Origin: Ferrimonas balearica | GTDB taxonomy: Bacteria; Pseudomonadota; Gammaproteobacteria; Enterobacterales; Shewanellaceae | NCBI RefSeq assembly: GCF_019802085.1 | Contig: NZ_JAHVHV010000002.1 | Location: forward strand, 62,001-126,000 | Length of the DNA: 64,000 nt | Direction: 5' to 3' | Shown here: one piece after another, positions 1 through 9,540 of the stretch | Layout: the number at the start of each line of letters is the position of its first letter | Numbering within the stretch: the stretch's first letter is position 1 | Notes under the pieces: generated by a model | Told to the model about the DNA's origin: nothing | The model's database searches: none | The model's input: the letters and a program-made list of their open reading frames with translations, nothing else | Made by a program: the position numbers and the translations under genes

Positions 1-169
1 TTTCGATGAGCTTTAGGTTGATGATGGACTCAGGAATGGAGGCAATATCTAGAAACGAGATATCAAAAGAGGGGGTGCCAAAAAACTGAGAAGAGAATTG
101 ATTGGTGTCATGTGGTTCTGAATGAGCATTTTGAGGCGGAGTAGTTTGGTTAAAAGAAAAGTCCGACAT
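1..169 (-). CDS. N-terminal part of an unidentified protein, cut by the window edge
   Basis: An open frame begins with ATG at 169 and runs off the left edge after 56 codons. It is preceded by a GGTGAGG ribosome-binding site about 8 bases upstream. The peptide starts MSDFSFNQTT and is rich in Ser, Asn, Gln and Thr, with no signal peptide or membrane segment in the visible part. It does not resemble the start of PilB, which usually follows pilA in relatives. The DNA is clearly more AT-rich than the rest of the window, which hints at foreign origin or a fast-evolving gene. Function unknown. Confidence 0.5.
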   Translation of the reverse strand, partial: MSDFSFNQTTPPQNAHSEPHDTNQFSSQFFGTPSFDISFLDIASIPESIINLKLIE

Positions 170-204
170 ACACAGCGCCTCACCTACTCCGTCAGGTTTG
201 GATC

Positions 205-234
205 AATCAAACGGAGCCCCCAGTAGGGACTCCG
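205..234 (-). terminator. Rho-independent terminator after the pilin gene
   Basis: An imperfect hairpin (CGGAG / CTCCG arms at 212-216 and 230-234, extended inward by CCC/GGG after one mismatch) is followed on the minus strand by a T-rich stretch. It sits between the pilin stop and the next minus-strand start at 169. Confidence 0.55.
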
Positions 235-250
235 CATAAGCTCGATCGAT

Positions 251-652
251 TTAGTTGCAAAGACCGGCAGCTACGCAGGTACCACCAGAAGTCCAGGTGA
301 CCCCCAAGTCACTGGAAACCGCAGCTTGCAAGGTATAGGTCTCGCCATCGACGTCAGTAGTACCAGTCGCGGTGATGGTCGGGCTGCTCCAAGCTACGCT
401 GGCCACGAAGTCACCATTGTCGGCACCGGCACTGGAAGGTGTACAAGACCCAATCGCGGTGCCACTTTGAACACATACTTCCACCTGAGTTTTCATGGCC
501 CCCGTTGCGGCAATCACTTCACTAAACTTCGCACGCTTGGTGTAGGTTTGATAAGCCGGCAGCGCGATCGCAGCCAGAATGCCCACGATGGCAACCACAA
601 TCATCAGTTCGATCAGGGTAAAGCCCTGCTGTTTCCGTACTTGGCGGTTCAT
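251..652 (-). CDS. pilA: Type IV major pilin, PilA-like
   Basis: This 133-residue prepilin has the class III leader [10 protein letters not shown] followed by [10 protein letters not shown]. Cleavage is expected between Gly10 and Phe11, with the conserved Glu5 of the mature protein present. The hydrophobic N-terminal helix spans about residues 11-32. The C-terminal half carries two Cys pairs ([11 protein letters not shown] and CVAAGLC), suggesting disulfide loops. The ATG at 652 was chosen over one 20 codons upstream because it gives a normal short leader and is preceded by GGAGAG. The product would be assembled into type IV pili for twitching, adhesion or DNA uptake. It sits downstream of nadC, as in related genera, but pilB does not follow it here. 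Confidence 0.9.
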   Translation of the reverse strand: MNRQVRKQQGFTLIELMIVVAIVGILAAIALPAYQTYTKRAKFSEVIAATGAMKTQVEVCVQSGTAIGSCTPSSAGADNGDFVASVAWSSPTITATGTTDVDGETYTLQAAVSSDLGVTWTSGGTCVAAGLCN

Positions 653-835
653 GTTTGTCTCTCCATAGCAAAAGTTAGAAAATCGCCAATTCCGGCCCTT
701 TACCTCTCTCAATGGGGCAATACGACAGGCCGCTCCACTTTAAAGCTAGTACAGAATACCAAGGCCGCAAGAAAATGATCCTCGGAAGTGACTCCTTTGC
801 CTGGGTTTTTTGTCTGGAATTGGGTTCGTGAGCCA

Positions 836-874
836 GTCAAAAAAAGCACACTCGGAAGAGTGTGCTTTTTTGAC
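836..874 (-). terminator. Strong hairpin terminator after nadC
   Basis: A near-perfect stem (GCACACTC / GAGTGTGC with loop GGAA) is flanked by A7 on one side and T6 on the other, so it can stop transcription in both directions. It lies just past the nadC stop and ahead of the pilin gene, separating the two minus-strand units. Confidence 0.85.
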
Positions 875-909
875 GTCCAATCGACGAATTTTTGACGGGG
901 GTAAAGCGC

Positions 910-2288
<1,379 letters not shown>

Positions 2289-2409
2289 GGTGTGCGTCTT
2301 GCCGCCTAAATTGCTAAAGTCCTGCCTTGACACATTATTTGCGAGTGAGGCCGCTTTTTCCATGGCAAACTGCCCCTCAGTTGAGGATTCGTCCCGGCCG
2401 GTGCCCTCT

Positions 2410-2955
2410 ATGGCGCTGGAACCCAAGGGGCGTTGGTTGGAACAGGCCCACCACTGCTTTTCCCCCTTCCAGGGGCCCAGGCCGGACCCGGCCGACATCA
2501 GCCTGCTGGTGATCCACAACATCACCCTGCCGCCAGGGCAATTTGGTGCCCCTTATATACAGCAGTTGTTTCTCGGTTGCCTGCAGCCGGATCACCCGTC
2601 TTTGGTGGCGCTGGCGGGCCTTGAGGTCTCCGCTCACCTGCTGATCCGGCGCGATGGCTCCCTGGTGCAGTTTGTGCCCTTTGACCGGCGGGCCTGGCAC
2701 GCCGGAGTCAGCGTCTTCGAGGGCCGAGCCGGATGCAATGATTACTCCATCGGCATCGAGTTGGAAGGGGGGGATCACATCCCCTATAACGATGAGCAAT
2801 ATCAATCGCTTGCTGGCGTGACTCGCGCATTGTTTCGGCAGTATCCTTTACTGACCCCGGACAGGATTGCCGGCCACTGTGACATCGCTCCGGACCGAAA
2901 GACGGATCCGGGGCCGGCGTTCGACTGGGCTCGATACCGCTCATTACTCGATTAA
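2410..2955 (+). CDS. ampD: 1,6-anhydro-N-acetylmuramyl-L-alanine amidase
   Basis: 181 residues. This cytoplasmic zinc amidase cleaves the stem peptide from anhydromuropeptides during cell-wall recycling, and so lowers the signal for AmpR-type beta-lactamase induction. The zinc ligands are visible as His36 (VIHNI), His156 (GHCDIAPDRK) and Asp166 (TDPGPAFDW), the E. coli spacing plus two. ATG 2410 aligns with the E. coli start, but its ribosome-binding site is weak; the same frame stays open to an ATG at 2362 preceded by GAGTGAGG, so a 16-residue extension is possible. ampE follows after 9 bases. Confidence 0.93.
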   Translation: MALEPKGRWLEQAHHCFSPFQGPRPDPADISLLVIHNITLPPGQFGAPYIQQLFLGCLQPDHPSLVALAGLEVSAHLLIRRDGSLVQFVPFDRRAWHAGVSVFEGRAGCNDYSIGIELEGGDHIPYNDEQYQSLAGVTRALFRQYPLLTPDRIAGHCDIAPDRKTDPGPAFDWARYRSLLD

Positions 2956-2964
2956 GGACATTTG

Positions 2965-3816
2965 ATGGCCCTGTTTTCTCTGATCTTGGTGCTGATGGCG
3001 GAACGGATGCGTCTGGTCGCCGCCCACTTTCAGTTTGAGCCCCTGTTCGAGCGCTACCGCGCCTGGATGTTCGACGACGAGGCGCTCAGAGGCGGCCTCA
3101 AGATGGCGTTGGCGTTGGCGCTGCCGGCGGCGCTGGTGTGGCTGGCACAGCAACTGCTGACCGGCGTCTGGTTTGGTGTCTTCCATCTGGCACTCTGGGT
3201 GGGGGTCGGCCTGGTGCTGTTCGGCCACGAACCCCTGCGTCAGCGCTTTCGCGGTTACCTCAGATCCGCCTGCCGTGGCGACACCCAAAGCTGTTATCAC
3301 CATGCCGACAGTCTGGACGAGAGCGATCGCATCCAGGCCAGCAGTGAGGATGAGCTGGGGCAGAAGATGGGCCAGCTGGCCGCCTGGCTCAACTACCGCT
3401 ACTACGCGGCGGTGGCGCTCTACTTCGTGCTGCTGGGCCCCGCCGCGGCCACCTTCTACTGCACGGTGCGCGCCTATCACGACCACTTCACCGAGGCGGA
3501 TTGTCGTCGACCTATGGTGAGCCTGCTGATGCGGCTGCTCGACTGGATTCCGGTGCGCATCGTGGCCCTGGGCTTTGCCCTGTCGGGGCATTTCAGCAAG
3601 GCGGTACCGGTGCTGATCCCCAAGGTGCTGGACCCCATGGCCGAGCCCCGCGCCATGATCAGCGAAGTGGCGCTGGCGGCGGAGGAGATCCCCGAGACCA
3701 GCGGGGAGCCGGTCTGCGTGCAGCCCACTCTCGCGCTGCTCAAGCTGGCCAAGCGGAATTTCATCTTGCTGTTGGTGGTGGTTTCCCTGCTCACCATCTT
3801 TGGGGTGATCAACTGA
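2965..3816 (+). CDS. ampE: AmpE, inner-membrane regulatory protein
   Basis: 283 residues, against about 284 in E. coli. Hydrophobic segments are seen at roughly residues 1-15, 48-82 (several closely packed), 145-168 and 264-283. Between them lies a polar loop with SLDESDRIQASSEDELG. AmpE is a multipass inner-membrane protein encoded with AmpD; its biochemical role is unsettled (sensor or transport functions have been suggested). The ATG at 2965 is used rather than the TTG one codon earlier. The ampD-ampE pair precedes pdhR, the usual enterobacterial and Shewanella order. Confidence 0.9.
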   Translation: MALFSLILVLMAERMRLVAAHFQFEPLFERYRAWMFDDEALRGGLKMALALALPAALVWLAQQLLTGVWFGVFHLALWVGVGLVLFGHEPLRQRFRGYLRSACRGDTQSCYHHADSLDESDRIQASSEDELGQKMGQLAAWLNYRYYAAVALYFVLLGPAAATFYCTVRAYHDHFTEADCRRPMVSLLMRLLDWIPVRIVALGFALSGHFSKAVPVLIPKVLDPMAEPRAMISEVALAAEEIPETSGEPVCVQPTLALLKLAKRNFILLLVVVSLLTIFGVIN

Positions 3817-3837
3817 GTGGGCCACCTTGATCTATAT

Positions 3838-3852
3838 TTGGTCAGACCACTT
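3838..3852 (+). promoter_or_regulatory. PdhR operator-like palindrome 1
   Basis: TTGGTCAGACCACTT contains a perfect 11-base palindrome TGGTC-A-GACCA (3839-3849). It matches the known PdhR box pattern TTGGT-N3-ACCAA closely. It lies about 170 bases before the pdhR start, just after ampE. Confidence 0.5.
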
Positions 3853-3928
3853 AAACGTGAGCCCCATCCAACCCATTGAGCCGCCATTCGTCACGATGAA
3901 TGCGGTTCTGTGAGGTGCATCAAATTTG

Positions 3929-3958
3929 TTGCCATGCCATTGTGTGATCTGCTACATT
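3929..3958 (+). promoter_or_regulatory. Candidate promoter for the pdhR-aceEF operon
   Basis: TTGCCA (3929-3934) and TACATT (3953-3958) are separated by 18 bases. The predicted transcript would start near 3965, immediately before the second PdhR-like palindrome. The match to sigma-70 consensus is moderate. Confidence 0.35.
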
Positions 3959-3972
3959 CCCTGCAGCTGTTC

Positions 3973-3988
3973 AATGGTCATACCAATT
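3973..3988 (+). promoter_or_regulatory. PdhR operator-like palindrome 2
   Basis: AATGGTCATACCAATT is a palindromic TGGT-CAT-ACCA core that fits the PdhR box. It sits about 35 bases before the pdhR ATG, at the expected start of transcription, where a repressor would block initiation. This fits autorepression relieved by pyruvate as known for PdhR. Confidence 0.55.
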
Positions 3989-4021
3989 AACAACATTAGT
4001 TAACAAGCGGATAACACATCC

Positions 4022-4777
4022 ATGACCTACCGTAGAATCAACCAGCCGAAGCTGTCCGACGTCATCTTGAAGGAACTGGAAAAGATGATCCTCGAGGGCA
4101 GCCTAAAGCCCGGTCAGAAACTGCCGCCGGAGCGTGAATTGGCGGTGCAGTTCGAAGTCTCCCGACCCTCCCTGCGTGAAGCCATCCAGAAACTGGAGGC
4201 CAAGGGGGTCCTGACCCGTCGTCAGGGGGGCGGCACCTACGTGAAACAGCAACTGTGGAACAGCCTGGCGGATCCCCTGGTGGAGCTGCTGGCCAGTAAC
4301 CCCGAATCCCAGTACGACTTGCTGGAGTTCCGTTACGCCACCGAAGGCATGATGGCCTACTACGCCGCCCTGCGCGGTACGGATGCGGATCACGCCCACA
4401 TGCGCCAGAAGATGGACGCCATCAAGGCGGTGCAGGGGGATACCGATTCCGAAGCCAAGGCCATCGTCGACTTTTACCGCAGCATTGCCGAAGCGTCCCA
4501 CAACGTGGCGATGCTGCACCTGGTGCTCAGCCTGTCGCCCCTGTTGGAGCGCAACATCGCCGAGAACCTGGAACTGCTTTACCGCCGAGAGCGCTCCTCC
4601 GAGGTGGCCAACACCCACCGCGAGGCGCTGCTGGAAGCGATTTTGAAACGCGACCCCGAATTGGCCCGACGGGCCTCCAACGATCACCTCGCCTACATCG
4701 AAGAGGTGACCCTGGAGGTGCGCCAGGAGGACAGCCGTCAGCAGCGGAGTCTGCGAAGAATGAGAAACGATCTGTAG
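4022..4777 (+). CDS. pdhR: Pyruvate-responsive repressor of the pyruvate dehydrogenase operon
   Basis: 251 residues, against 254 in E. coli. A GntR-type winged helix at about residues 8-75 shows the family signature LPPERELAVQFEVSRPSLRE followed by a wing with TRRQGGGTYV. The all-alpha FadR-type C-terminal domain (about 90-235) contains the effector pocket, where pyruvate binds in E. coli. It is first in pdhR-aceE-aceF, with two operator-like palindromes upstream (3838 and 3973), consistent with autoregulation. The ATG at 4022 has only a weak GGAT ribosome-binding site. Confidence 0.95.
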   Translation: MTYRRINQPKLSDVILKELEKMILEGSLKPGQKLPPERELAVQFEVSRPSLREAIQKLEAKGVLTRRQGGGTYVKQQLWNSLADPLVELLASNPESQYDLLEFRYATEGMMAYYAALRGTDADHAHMRQKMDAIKAVQGDTDSEAKAIVDFYRSIAEASHNVAMLHLVLSLSPLLERNIAENLELLYRRERSSEVANTHREALLEAILKRDPELARRASNDHLAYIEEVTLEVRQEDSRQQRSLRRMRNDL

Positions 4778-4844
4778 CGATCGTGCCCAGATAAGGCTCC
4801 TAAGTAGGGCCTCTCAACACAAGCAACGATGGTGAGAGACAGTC

Positions 4845-7511
4845 ATGTCAGAACCGATGAATTACGACGTAGACAAGCAGGAAACGCAGGAGTGGCTGGA
4901 GTCCCTGGCCGCCGTGATGCAAGAGGATGGCCTGGATCGGGCCCAGTTCCTGTTGGAACAGATGATCAGCCGGGCCAAGCACGACGGTGTCGACCTGCCC
5001 ACTGGCATCACCACCAACTACATCAATACCATTGCTCCCAAGGACGAGCCGGCCTACCCCGGTGACAGCAGCCTTGAGCGACGCATCCGTTCCATCATCC
5101 GGTGGAACGCCATCATGATTGTTCTACGTGCCTCCAAGAAAGATCTCGATCTTGGTGGCCACATGGCCTCTTACCAATCCGCAGCCGCTTTCTACGAAGT
5201 GGGCTTCAACCACTTCTTCCGCGCCCCCAACGGCCAGGATGGTGGTGATCTGGTCTACTACCAGGGCCACATCTCCCCCGGCATCTACGCCCGCGCCTTT
5301 GTCGAGGGCCGCCTGACCGAGGAGCAACTGGACAACTTCCGTCAGGAGGTGGACGGCAAGGGGATCCCCTCCTACCCCCACCCGAAGCTGATGCCGGAGT
5401 TCTGGCAGTTCCCCACCGTCTCCATGGGCCTGGGGCCTATCAGCTCGATTTATCAGGCACGCTTCCTCAAGTACCTGGGCAGCCGTGGCCTCAAGGACAC
5501 CTCCGCTCAGCGCGTTTACGCCTTCCTGGGGGACGGCGAGATGGACGAGCCGGAATCCCGTGGCGCCCTCTCCTTCGCCGCCCGCGAAGGCCTGGACAAC
5601 CTCTGCTTCCTAATCAACTGCAACCTGCAGCGCCTGGATGGCCCGGTGATGGGCAACGGCAAGATCATCCAGGAGCTGGAAGGCCTGTTCAAAGGCGCCG
5701 GCTGGAACGTGGTCAAGGTGATCTGGGGTAATGGCTGGGACAAGCTGCTGGCCAAGGACAGCTCCGGCAAGCTGCTGCAGCTGATGAACGAAACCGTGGA
5801 CGGCGACTACCAGACCTACAAGGCCAAAGACGGCGCCTACGTGCGCGAGCACTTCTTCGGTCGCTACCCGGAAACCGCCGCCCTGGTGGCGGACATGACC
5901 GACGACGAGATCTTCGCCCTGCAGCGCGGTGGCCACTCCTCCTCCAAGCTGTACGCCGCCTACATGAACGCCAAGAACACCCAGGGCAAGCCCACGGTGA
6001 TCCTGGCCAAGACCGTGAAAGGCTACGGCATGGGCGGTGCCGCTGAGGGCATGAACATCGCCCACCAGGTCAAGAAGATGAACGCCGAGCACGTGCGTCA
6101 GCTGCGCGACCGTCTGGGCCTGAAAGACTTGGTCTCTGACGAGCAGCTGCTGGAGCTGCCCTACTTGAAGCTCGACGCCGACAGCCCCGAGCACCGCTAT
6201 CTGCACGCTCGCCGCGACGCGCTGCACGGCTACACCCCGCAGCGTCTGCCCAACTTCACCCAGGAGCTGGCCCTGCCGGCGCTGGAGAATTTCCAGGGCC
6301 TGCTGGACGAGCAGAAGCGTGACATCTCCACCACCATGGGCTTTGTTCGCGCGCTGAACATCCTGCTCAAGGACAAGGGCATCGGCAAGAACGTGGTGCC
6401 CATCATCGCCGACGAAGCGCGGACCTTCGGCATGGAAGGCCTGTTCCGTCAGGTGGGGATCTACAACCCCAAGGGCCAGACCTACACCCCGCAGGATCGT
6501 GACGTGGTCTCCTACTACAAGGAGTCCACCAACGGTCAGGTGCTGCAGGAGGGGATCAACGAGCTGGGGGCGATGAGCTCCTGGGTGGCCGCGGCCACCT
6601 CCTACAGCACCAATGATCTGCCGATGATTCCCTTCTACATCTACTACTCCATGTTCGGCTTCCAGCGGGTCGGCGACATGGCCTGGATGGCGGGCGATCA
6701 ACAGGCCCGGGGCTTCCTGCTGGGGGCCACCGCGGGCCGGACCACCCTCAACGGGGAAGGCCTGCAGCACGAGGATGGCCACAGCCACATCATGGCGGGC
6801 ACCATCCCCAACTGCATCAGCTATGACCCCACCTTCGCCTACGAGGTGGCGGTGATCCTGCAGGACGGCATCCAGCGCATGTACGGGCCGGCCCAGGAGA
6901 ACGTCTTCTACTACCTGACCCTGATGAATGAAAACTACGCCCAGCCGGCCATGCCCCAGGGCGCCGAAGAGGGCATTCGCAAAGGGATCTACAAGCTGGA
7001 AAGCTACACCGGCGATAAGGCCCAGGTGCAGCTGCTCTCCTCCGGCACCATCATGATGCAGGTGCGCGAGGCGGCCCGTATCCTCAGCGAGGAGTACGGC
7101 ATCGGCTCCGAGGTGTTCAGCGTCACCTCCTTCAACGAGCTGACCCGCGACGGTCAGGACGTGGAGCGCTGGAACATGCTGCACCCGGCCGAAGAGGCCC
7201 GTGTGCCCTACGTGACCCGCGTACTGGGCAGCGCGCCCACCATCGCCGCCACCGATTACATGAAGAACTACGCTGAGCAGATCCGCGCCTTCGTGCCGGC
7301 GGACAGCTACAAGGTGCTGGGCACCGACGGCTTCGGCCGCTCCGACAGCCGCGCCAACCTGCGTCGCCACTTCGAAGTGGATGCCGGTTACGTGGTGGTG
7401 GCCGCCCTGTCCGAGCTGGCCAAGCGTGGTGAGCTGGACAGCAAGGTGGTGGCCGAGGCCATCGCCAAGTTCAACATCGACGCCGACAAGCAAAACCCGC
7501 TGTACGCATAA
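4845..7511 (+). CDS. aceE: Pyruvate dehydrogenase E1 component
   Basis: 888 residues, against 887 in E. coli. This homodimeric thiamine-diphosphate enzyme decarboxylates pyruvate and acetylates the lipoyl groups of AceF. The ThDP-binding segment begins at GDGEMDEPESRGALSFAA, near residue 230, and ends in the Asn-containing INCNLQRLDG. Transketolase-like pyrimidine and C-terminal domains follow. The sequence is highly conserved and intact throughout. It starts 67 bases after pdhR behind GGTGAGAG and is followed 15 bases later by aceF, so the three are one operon. Confidence 0.98.
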   Translation: MSEPMNYDVDKQETQEWLESLAAVMQEDGLDRAQFLLEQMISRAKHDGVDLPTGITTNYINTIAPKDEPAYPGDSSLERRIRSIIRWNAIMIVLRASKKDLDLGGHMASYQSAAAFYEVGFNHFFRAPNGQDGGDLVYYQGHISPGIYARAFVEGRLTEEQLDNFRQEVDGKGIPSYPHPKLMPEFWQFPTVSMGLGPISSIYQARFLKYLGSRGLKDTSAQRVYAFLGDGEMDEPESRGALSFAAREGLDNLCFLINCNLQRLDGPVMGNGKIIQELEGLFKGAGWNVVKVIWGNGWDKLLAKDSSGKLLQLMNETVDGDYQTYKAKDGAYVREHFFGRYPETAALVADMTDDEIFALQRGGHSSSKLYAAYMNAKNTQGKPTVILAKTVKGYGMGGAAEGMNIAHQVKKMNAEHVRQLRDRLGLKDLVSDEQLLELPYLKLDADSPEHRYLHARRDALHGYTPQRLPNFTQELALPALENFQGLLDEQKRDISTTMGFVRALNILLKDKGIGKNVVPIIADEARTFGMEGLFRQVGIYNPKGQTYTPQDRDVVSYYKESTNGQVLQEGINELGAMSSWVAAATSYSTNDLPMIPFYIYYSMFGFQRVGDMAWMAGDQQARGFLLGATAGRTTLNGEGLQHEDGHSHIMAGTIPNCISYDPTFAYEVAVILQDGIQRMYGPAQENVFYYLTLMNENYAQPAMPQGAEEGIRKGIYKLESYTGDKAQVQLLSSGTIMMQVREAARILSEEYGIGSEVFSVTSFNELTRDGQDVERWNMLHPAEEARVPYVTRVLGSAPTIAATDYMKNYAEQIRAFVPADSYKVLGTDGFGRSDSRANLRRHFEVDAGYVVVAALSELAKRGELDSKVVAEAIAKFNIDADKQNPLYA

Positions 7512-7526
7512 GGGAAACCCGACATC

Positions 7527-9428
7527 ATGACTATTGAAATCAACGTACCCGACATTGGTGCCGATGAAGTTGAGGTGACCGAGATCCTGGTCAAAGTGGG
7601 CGACCGCGTTGAAGAGGAACAGTCCCTGATCTCCGTGGAGGGCGACAAGGCCTCCATGGAGGTGCCGGCCAGCGCCGCCGGTGTGGTGAAGGCCATTAAA
7701 GTGGCGGTGGGCGACAAGGTCGCCACCGGCAGCCTCATCATGCTGTTCGAGGCCGCAGGCGATGCCCCGGCCGATGCCGCCCCCCAGACAGAAGCGCCGG
7801 CCGCTGCCGCCGCGGCCACCAGTGTCCAGAGCGTGGCCGTGCCGGACATCGGTGACGACGAGGTGGAGGTCACCGAGCTGCTGGTCAAGGTGGGTGACGT
7901 GGTGGAGGAGGAGCAATCCCTCATCACCGTGGAGGGCGACAAGGCCTCCATGGAGGTGCCCGCGCCCTTTGCCGGCACCGTCAAGGCGATCAGCATCAAG
8001 GTGGGTGACAAGGTCGCCACCGGCGCCATCATCATGGAGTTTGAGGTGGGCGGCGTAGCCGTGGCCACCACCACGCCGGCTGCCGCAGCGGCGCCCGAAG
8101 CCCCGGCGCCCCAAGCCCCGTCCGCTCCTGCCACCCTCAGCGTGCAGAGCATCGCCGTACCGGACATCGGCGGCGACGAAGTCGAAGTCACCGAAGTGCT
8201 GGTGGCGGTGGGCGAGAGCATCGTCGAGGAGCAGTCCCTCATCACCGTGGAGGGCGACAAGGCCTCCATGGAGGTGCCCGCGCCCGTCGCCGGTACTGTC
8301 AAAGGGATCAGCGTCCAGGTGGGCGACAAGGTCTCCACCGGCTCCATCATCATGGAGTTTGAAGTGGCCGGCGCCGCCCCGGCGGCTGCGCAACCGGCCT
8401 CCACCAAGTCCGAGGATCGCCTGCCGCCGCCGTCGGCGCCCGCCGACTCCGGCAAGGTGGCCACCGTGGAGTCCAGCACCGGCTTTATCGAGAACAGCGC
8501 CTACGCCTACGCCACCCCGGTGATCCGCCGCATGGCCCGGGAGCTGGGGGTCGACCTGTCCAAGGTGAAGGGCACCGGGCGTAAGAACCGCATCCTCAAA
8601 GAGGACGTCAACGCCTACGTCAAGGCCGCCCTGGCCCAGGTGCAATCCGGTGCCGTGGCCCCGGCTGGCAAGCACGGTGGTGGCCTGGATCTGCTGCCCT
8701 GGCCCAAGGTGGACTTTGCCAAGTTTGGCGAGGTCGAAGTCAAGCCGCTGTCCCGGATCAAGAAGATCTCCGGCGCCAACCTGGCCCGCAACTGGGCGAT
8801 GATCCCCCACGTCACCCAGTTTGACGATGCGGACATCACCGAGCTGGAGGCGTTCCGCAAGGAACAGAACGCCGTGGTGGCCAAACAGGAGCTGGGCTTC
8901 AAGATCACCCCGCTGGTGTTCATCCTGAAAGCCGTCGCCAAGACCCTGGCGGATCTGCCCCAGTTCTGCGCCTCCCTGTCCGAAGACGGCGAGAGCGTGG
9001 TGCTCAAGAAGTACATTCACATTGGCGTGGCGGTGGACACCCCCAACGGCCTGGTGGTGCCCGTGGTGCGCGACGTCGACCAGAAGGGGATCTACGAGCT
9101 GTCCGAGGAGCTGATGGCCATCTCCAAGAAGGCCCGCGCCGGCAAGCTGACCGCCGCGGACATGCAGGGCGGCTGCTTCACCATCTCCAGCCTGGGGGGC
9201 ATCGGCGGCACCGCCTTCACCCCCATCGTCAATGCGCCGGAAGTGGCCATCCTCGGGGTGTCCAAATCGGAGATGAAGCCCAAGTGGAACGGCAAGGAGT
9301 TCGCTCCGCGTCTGACCCTGCCGCTCTCCCTGTCCTATGACCACCGGGTCATCGATGGGGCGGACGGTGCGCGCTTCTCCAGTACCCTGGCCAGCTACCT
9401 GAGCGACATTCGCAAACTGGTGCTGTAA
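7527..9428 (+). CDS. aceF: Pyruvate dehydrogenase E2, dihydrolipoyl acetyltransferase with three lipoyl domains
   Basis: 633 residues. Three N-terminal lipoyl domains each carry the [11 protein letters not shown] site, with lipoylated lysines at 41, 139 and 245. They are joined by Ala/Pro-rich linkers. An E1/E3-binding domain follows at about 327-365 ([17 protein letters not shown]). The catalytic acetyltransferase core occupies about 400-633 and carries the active-site motif DHRVIDGAD with His606 near the C-terminus. AceF forms the core of the complex and passes acetyl groups to CoA. Three lipoyl domains is also the E. coli arrangement. A terminator follows directly, separating lpdA. Confidence 0.98.
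   Translation: MTIEINVPDIGADEVEVTEILVKVGDRVEEEQSLISVEGDKASMEVPASAAGVVKAIKVAVGDKVATGSLIMLFEAAGDAPADAAPQTEAPAAAAAATSVQSVAVPDIGDDEVEVTELLVKVGDVVEEEQSLITVEGDKASMEVPAPFAGTVKAISIKVGDKVATGAIIMEFEVGGVAVATTTPAAAAAPEAPAPQAPSAPATLSVQSIAVPDIGGDEVEVTEVLVAVGESIVEEQSLITVEGDKASMEVPAPVAGTVKGISVQVGDKVSTGSIIMEFEVAGAAPAAAQPASTKSEDRLPPPSAPADSGKVATVESSTGFIENSAYAYATPVIRRMARELGVDLSKVKGTGRKNRILKEDVNAYVKAALAQVQSGAVAPAGKHGGGLDLLPWPKVDFAKFGEVEVKPLSRIKKISGANLARNWAMIPHVTQFDDADITELEAFRKEQNAVVAKQELGFKITPLVFILKAVAKTLADLPQFCASLSEDGESVVLKKYIHIGVAVDTPNGLVVPVVRDVDQKGIYELSEELMAISKKARAGKLTAADMQGGCFTISSLGGIGGTAFTPIVNAPEVAILGVSKSEMKPKWNGKEFAPRLTLPLSLSYDHRVIDGADGARFSSTLASYLSDIRKLVL
7635..8278 (+). repeat. Three direct DNA repeats within the aceF lipoyl domains
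   Basis: A 32-base stretch around the lipoyl-lysine codon is identical in all three copies, at 7635-7666, 7929-7960 and 8247-8278. Copies two and three share more than 40 identical bases. The identity extends through synonymous positions, suggesting recent homogenisation between the domains. Confidence 0.85.
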
Positions 9429-9436
9429 CTCCCATA

Positions 9437-9468
9437 AAGGCCGATTTTGTGATCGGCCTTTTGTTTTC
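9437..9468 (+). terminator. Terminator after aceF
   Basis: Stem AAGGCCGAT (9437-9445) with ATCGGCCTT (9452-9460), then a T-rich tail. It closes the pdhR-aceEF unit ahead of lpdA. Confidence 0.85.
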
Positions 9469-9540
9469 CTTTTGTTTGATTGGGGGCAGCAGTACAATGC
9501 GCTCGCCCCCAACGGAATACAGAATAATCAGAGGAACATC

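Noticed and set aside
660-800. Possible sigma-54 promoter for pilA
   Set aside because: The best GC/GG pair on the minus strand (near 717-735) has the wrong spacing by one base and poor flanks; no confident -24/-12 match.
5610-9512. A 1300-codon open frame on the minus strand across aceE, aceF and the lpdA leader
   Set aside because: It is antisense to three unmistakable genes. High GC at third positions keeps antisense frames open, and the peptide is a Gly/His/Gln/Val-rich artefact with no domain.
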